A stretch of 64,000 nucleotides of DNA from Polaribacter porphyrae (lineage in GTDB: Bacteria; Bacteroidota; Bacteroidia; Flavobacteriales; Flavobacteriaceae). Of the stretch, positions 62,330 to 64,000 are shown one piece after another. How positions within the stretch are numbered: position 1 is the first letter of the stretch; every line of letters starts with the position of its first letter. The DNA lies in the NCBI RefSeq assembly GCF_002954685.1, contig NZ_MSCN01000001.1, positions 3,635,952 to 3,699,951 of the forward strand. The letters run 5' to 3'. The notes under the pieces are model-generated. The model was not told the origin of the DNA, did not search any database, and was given only the letters and a program-made list of their open reading frames with translations. The position numbers and the translations under genes are program-made.

Positions 62330-63899
62330 ATGAAAAAAAAAGTTGGGGTGTGGATTCGCGTGTCCACCAAGTTACAGCAAAATTCAGACAGTCCTGAGCA
62401 TCATTTACAAAAAGCAAAAATGTATGCAGACTTGAAAGAATGGGAAATTGTAGAAGAATATCATCTAGAAGCAGTAAGTGGAAAAAGTGTAATGGCACAT
62501 CATGAAGCTCAACGAATGTTAAGAGATATCCAAAACGGACAAATAGAAGGTCTTATCTTCTCTAAAATTGCCCGTCTTGCAAGAAATGTAAAAGAACTAT
62601 TGGAATTTTCTGATCATTTCCAAGAATACAATGCAGATTTAATTTCCTTACATGAATCTATTGATAACAAGTTCTCCATCTGGTAGGTTCTTCTATACAA
62701 TCATTTCTGCAATGAGCCAATGGGAAAGAGAAAATATTGTAGAGCGTATCAATTCCTCTGTAGAAGTAAGAGCTAAAATGGGAAAAGTAATGGGTGCTAT
62801 TCCTTTTGGCTATAAACGAGTAGGAAAAGAAGAAATGGAACTTGATGAAAAAGAAGCTCCAATTAGAAAAATGATGTATACGCTGTATTTAGAACATCAA
62901 CGTTTTGGAACGGTTGCCAAAATTTTAAATGATAAAGGATACAGAACAAAACGAAACAGTCTCTTTTCAGGAATAACAATCAAGCGGTTACTTAAAGATC
63001 CAACAAGCAAAGGAATAAGGAGGTCTCATCATACCAAAGTTAATAAAAAAGGGAAAACAGAAATACGAGATAAAGAAGAATGGTACATTCATGAAGCACC
63101 AAGAATTGTTTCTGATAAATTATGGGGCGAAGTAAATTTATTAATTGCCAAACAAGAAATAGGAAGAACTCAACCACTTAATAGAAAAGTACATTTGTTT
63201 ACTGGTTATTTGTTTTGTGAGTGTGGTGGAAAAATGTATATCCCATCAGGGAACCCAAAATACACCTGTAAAAAATGTAAACGCAAGATTGGAATCGAAG
63301 ACATTGAAGAAATCTTTAAAGAACAACTCACAGAATTTATCTTATCTAAAGAAGAAGTAAATAGATATTTTGATGGAACCCATACTGTCATAAATGAGAA
63401 AAAAGAAGAAATAAAAATTATTGAATCAAAGATTGAAAAGCTAGAAGTTAAAATTGAAAAAATATTTGAGCTACACGAAAAAGGACAGATTGAAACAAAT
63501 CGTTTTAATGAGTTTTATGACAAACCAAATAGAGAAATAAAACGACTTAAAATGAAAATTCCAGAATTAGAAGGAGAGATATTTGCTTTAAACGATCAAT
63601 TTAAATCTAGTGGATATATTATAGAAGAAGCAAGATCATTATATGAAAACTGGAGTAAACTTACCAAACTACAAAAACGAAAAATTATAGAAATCATTAC
63701 AGAAAAAATAATAGTCGGAGAACAGGAAATAGCTATAAACCTTAACTATATCCTACCCAAAACCACTTCTTTTAAAACGACTGCAAATGGGTTACATAAA
63801 CTATACACGGTGTGTCTGTTGCACAACTTGATAAAGATACAGAAATTTCGTATATTTAATAATGCAAGGCAAGAAGCAATATCAAGAAAAGCTGTTTAA
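62330..63899 (+). pseudogene. Serine recombinase broken by a frameshift and a 3' insertion
   Basis: The first frame (62330-62686) encodes a resolvase domain with Ser12 ('IRVSTKLQ') and 'KIARLARN' and stops after 'LHESIDNKFSIW'. The second frame (from 62652) resumes with 'TSSPSGRFFYTIISAMSQWERENIVERI', followed by the recombinase domain, a zinc ribbon ('CECGGK...CKKCKRK') and a coiled coil. One extra A near 62665-62668 (GATAACA for GATACA) explains the shift. The last 30 or so residues read into an IS1182-like element, so the original C-terminus is lost. It is almost certainly inactive. Confidence 0.88.
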
Positions 63900-64000
63900 T
63901 AATTTCCAGTTGAGTGAGCGAGTTCCCAAGGATAATTTTTACAGACGTTTAAAAAAGATCCTTCATTTAGATTTTCTGTATTCAGAGACAAAGTGTTATC
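63812..64000 (+). mobile_element. Left end of an IS1182-like insertion sequence (cut by window edge)
   Basis: Sequence from about 63812 (TGTCTGTTGCACAACTTGAT) leads into a transposase start at 63862. It interrupts the end of the recombinase reading frame. The outer boundary is approximate because the right end is not in the window. Confidence 0.55.
63862..64000 (+). CDS. IS1182-like transposase, N-terminal part
   Basis: The frame starts with ATG at 63862 and reads 'MQGKKQYQEKLFNNFQLSE' then 'RVPKDNFYRRLKKILHLDFLY' (the second in part), to the window edge. This opening is typical of IS1182-family DDE transposases in Bacteroidota, as I remember them. The catalytic acidic residues lie outside the window. 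Confidence 0.75.
   Translation, partial: MQGKKQYQEKLFNNFQLSERVPKDNFYRRLKKILHLDFLYSETKCY

Overview
The window looks like the chromosome of a marine, red-alga-degrading flavobacterium (Bacteroidota; relatives such as Zobellia, Formosa or Polaribacter are suggested by gene content). The evidence is very AT-rich DNA, Por/type IX secretion C-terminal tails, -7 promoter boxes resembling TAnnTTTG, a giant hybrid two-component sensor, and a dense set of agar/porphyran enzymes. I ran no search; families are named from motifs I can read in the proteins.

Positions 1-48905 form one agar/porphyran utilisation locus. It opens with two paralogous type IX-secreted surface proteins and a 60-residue peptide (140-3744). 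A minus-strand operon (3826-8854) carries a cytochrome P450 with its ferredoxin and ferredoxin reductase, an esterase D/S-formylglutathione-hydrolase-like protein and a zinc alcohol dehydrogenase; this fits oxidative removal of the methyl group from 6-O-methyl-D-galactose plus handling of the formaldehyde released. A sulfatase and a beta-helix protein follow (9042-12033). A long operon (12371-25342) holds GH2, GH16, the 3,6-anhydro-L-galactose (AHG) pathway (aldehyde dehydrogenase, enolase-superfamily cycloisomerase, and an MDR/SDR pair that could epimerise the keto-deoxy acid), GH117, a sugar porter and GH50. Then come further GH16, GH2 and GH86 enzymes (25484-35122) and GH29. The last operon (36840-44564) contains LgoD-, UxaA- and UxaB-like enzymes, a lactonase, an L-fucose-dehydrogenase-like SDR, a FucP-like transporter and a mutarotase. 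Together these read as a complete non-phosphorylative route from L-galactose to 2-keto-3-deoxy-D-gluconate (KDG). The AHG and L-galactose branches thus converge on KDG; KDG kinase and KDPG aldolase are not in the window, nor is a SusC/SusD pair. A 1408-residue hybrid two-component regulator (44679-48905, minus) closes the locus.

The main new observation is a promoter architecture shared by eight transcription starts in this locus: two CATnnGTT-like half-sites exactly 21 bp apart, followed by a TAnnTTTG-like box exactly 32 bp after the second half-site. A ninth pair of half-sites lies upstream of the regulator. It is a candidate operator of that regulator.

Positions of about 49000-64000 are accessory DNA: a gene-poor junction with a decayed gene copy, then an element with a large serine recombinase, a TraG/HerA-like ATPase, a RadC-like protein, an adenine methylase, a cytosine-5 methylase split into two overlapping genes, small proteins, a replication-type winged-helix protein, an XRE regulator and a RuvC-like protein. 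Two genes in it are interrupted by single in-frame stops. Beyond it are an IS200/IS605-type insertion sequence, a lipoprotein operon, another XRE regulator, a frameshifted serine recombinase and the start of an IS1182-like transposase that runs off the window. No rRNA, tRNA or CRISPR array was recognised.
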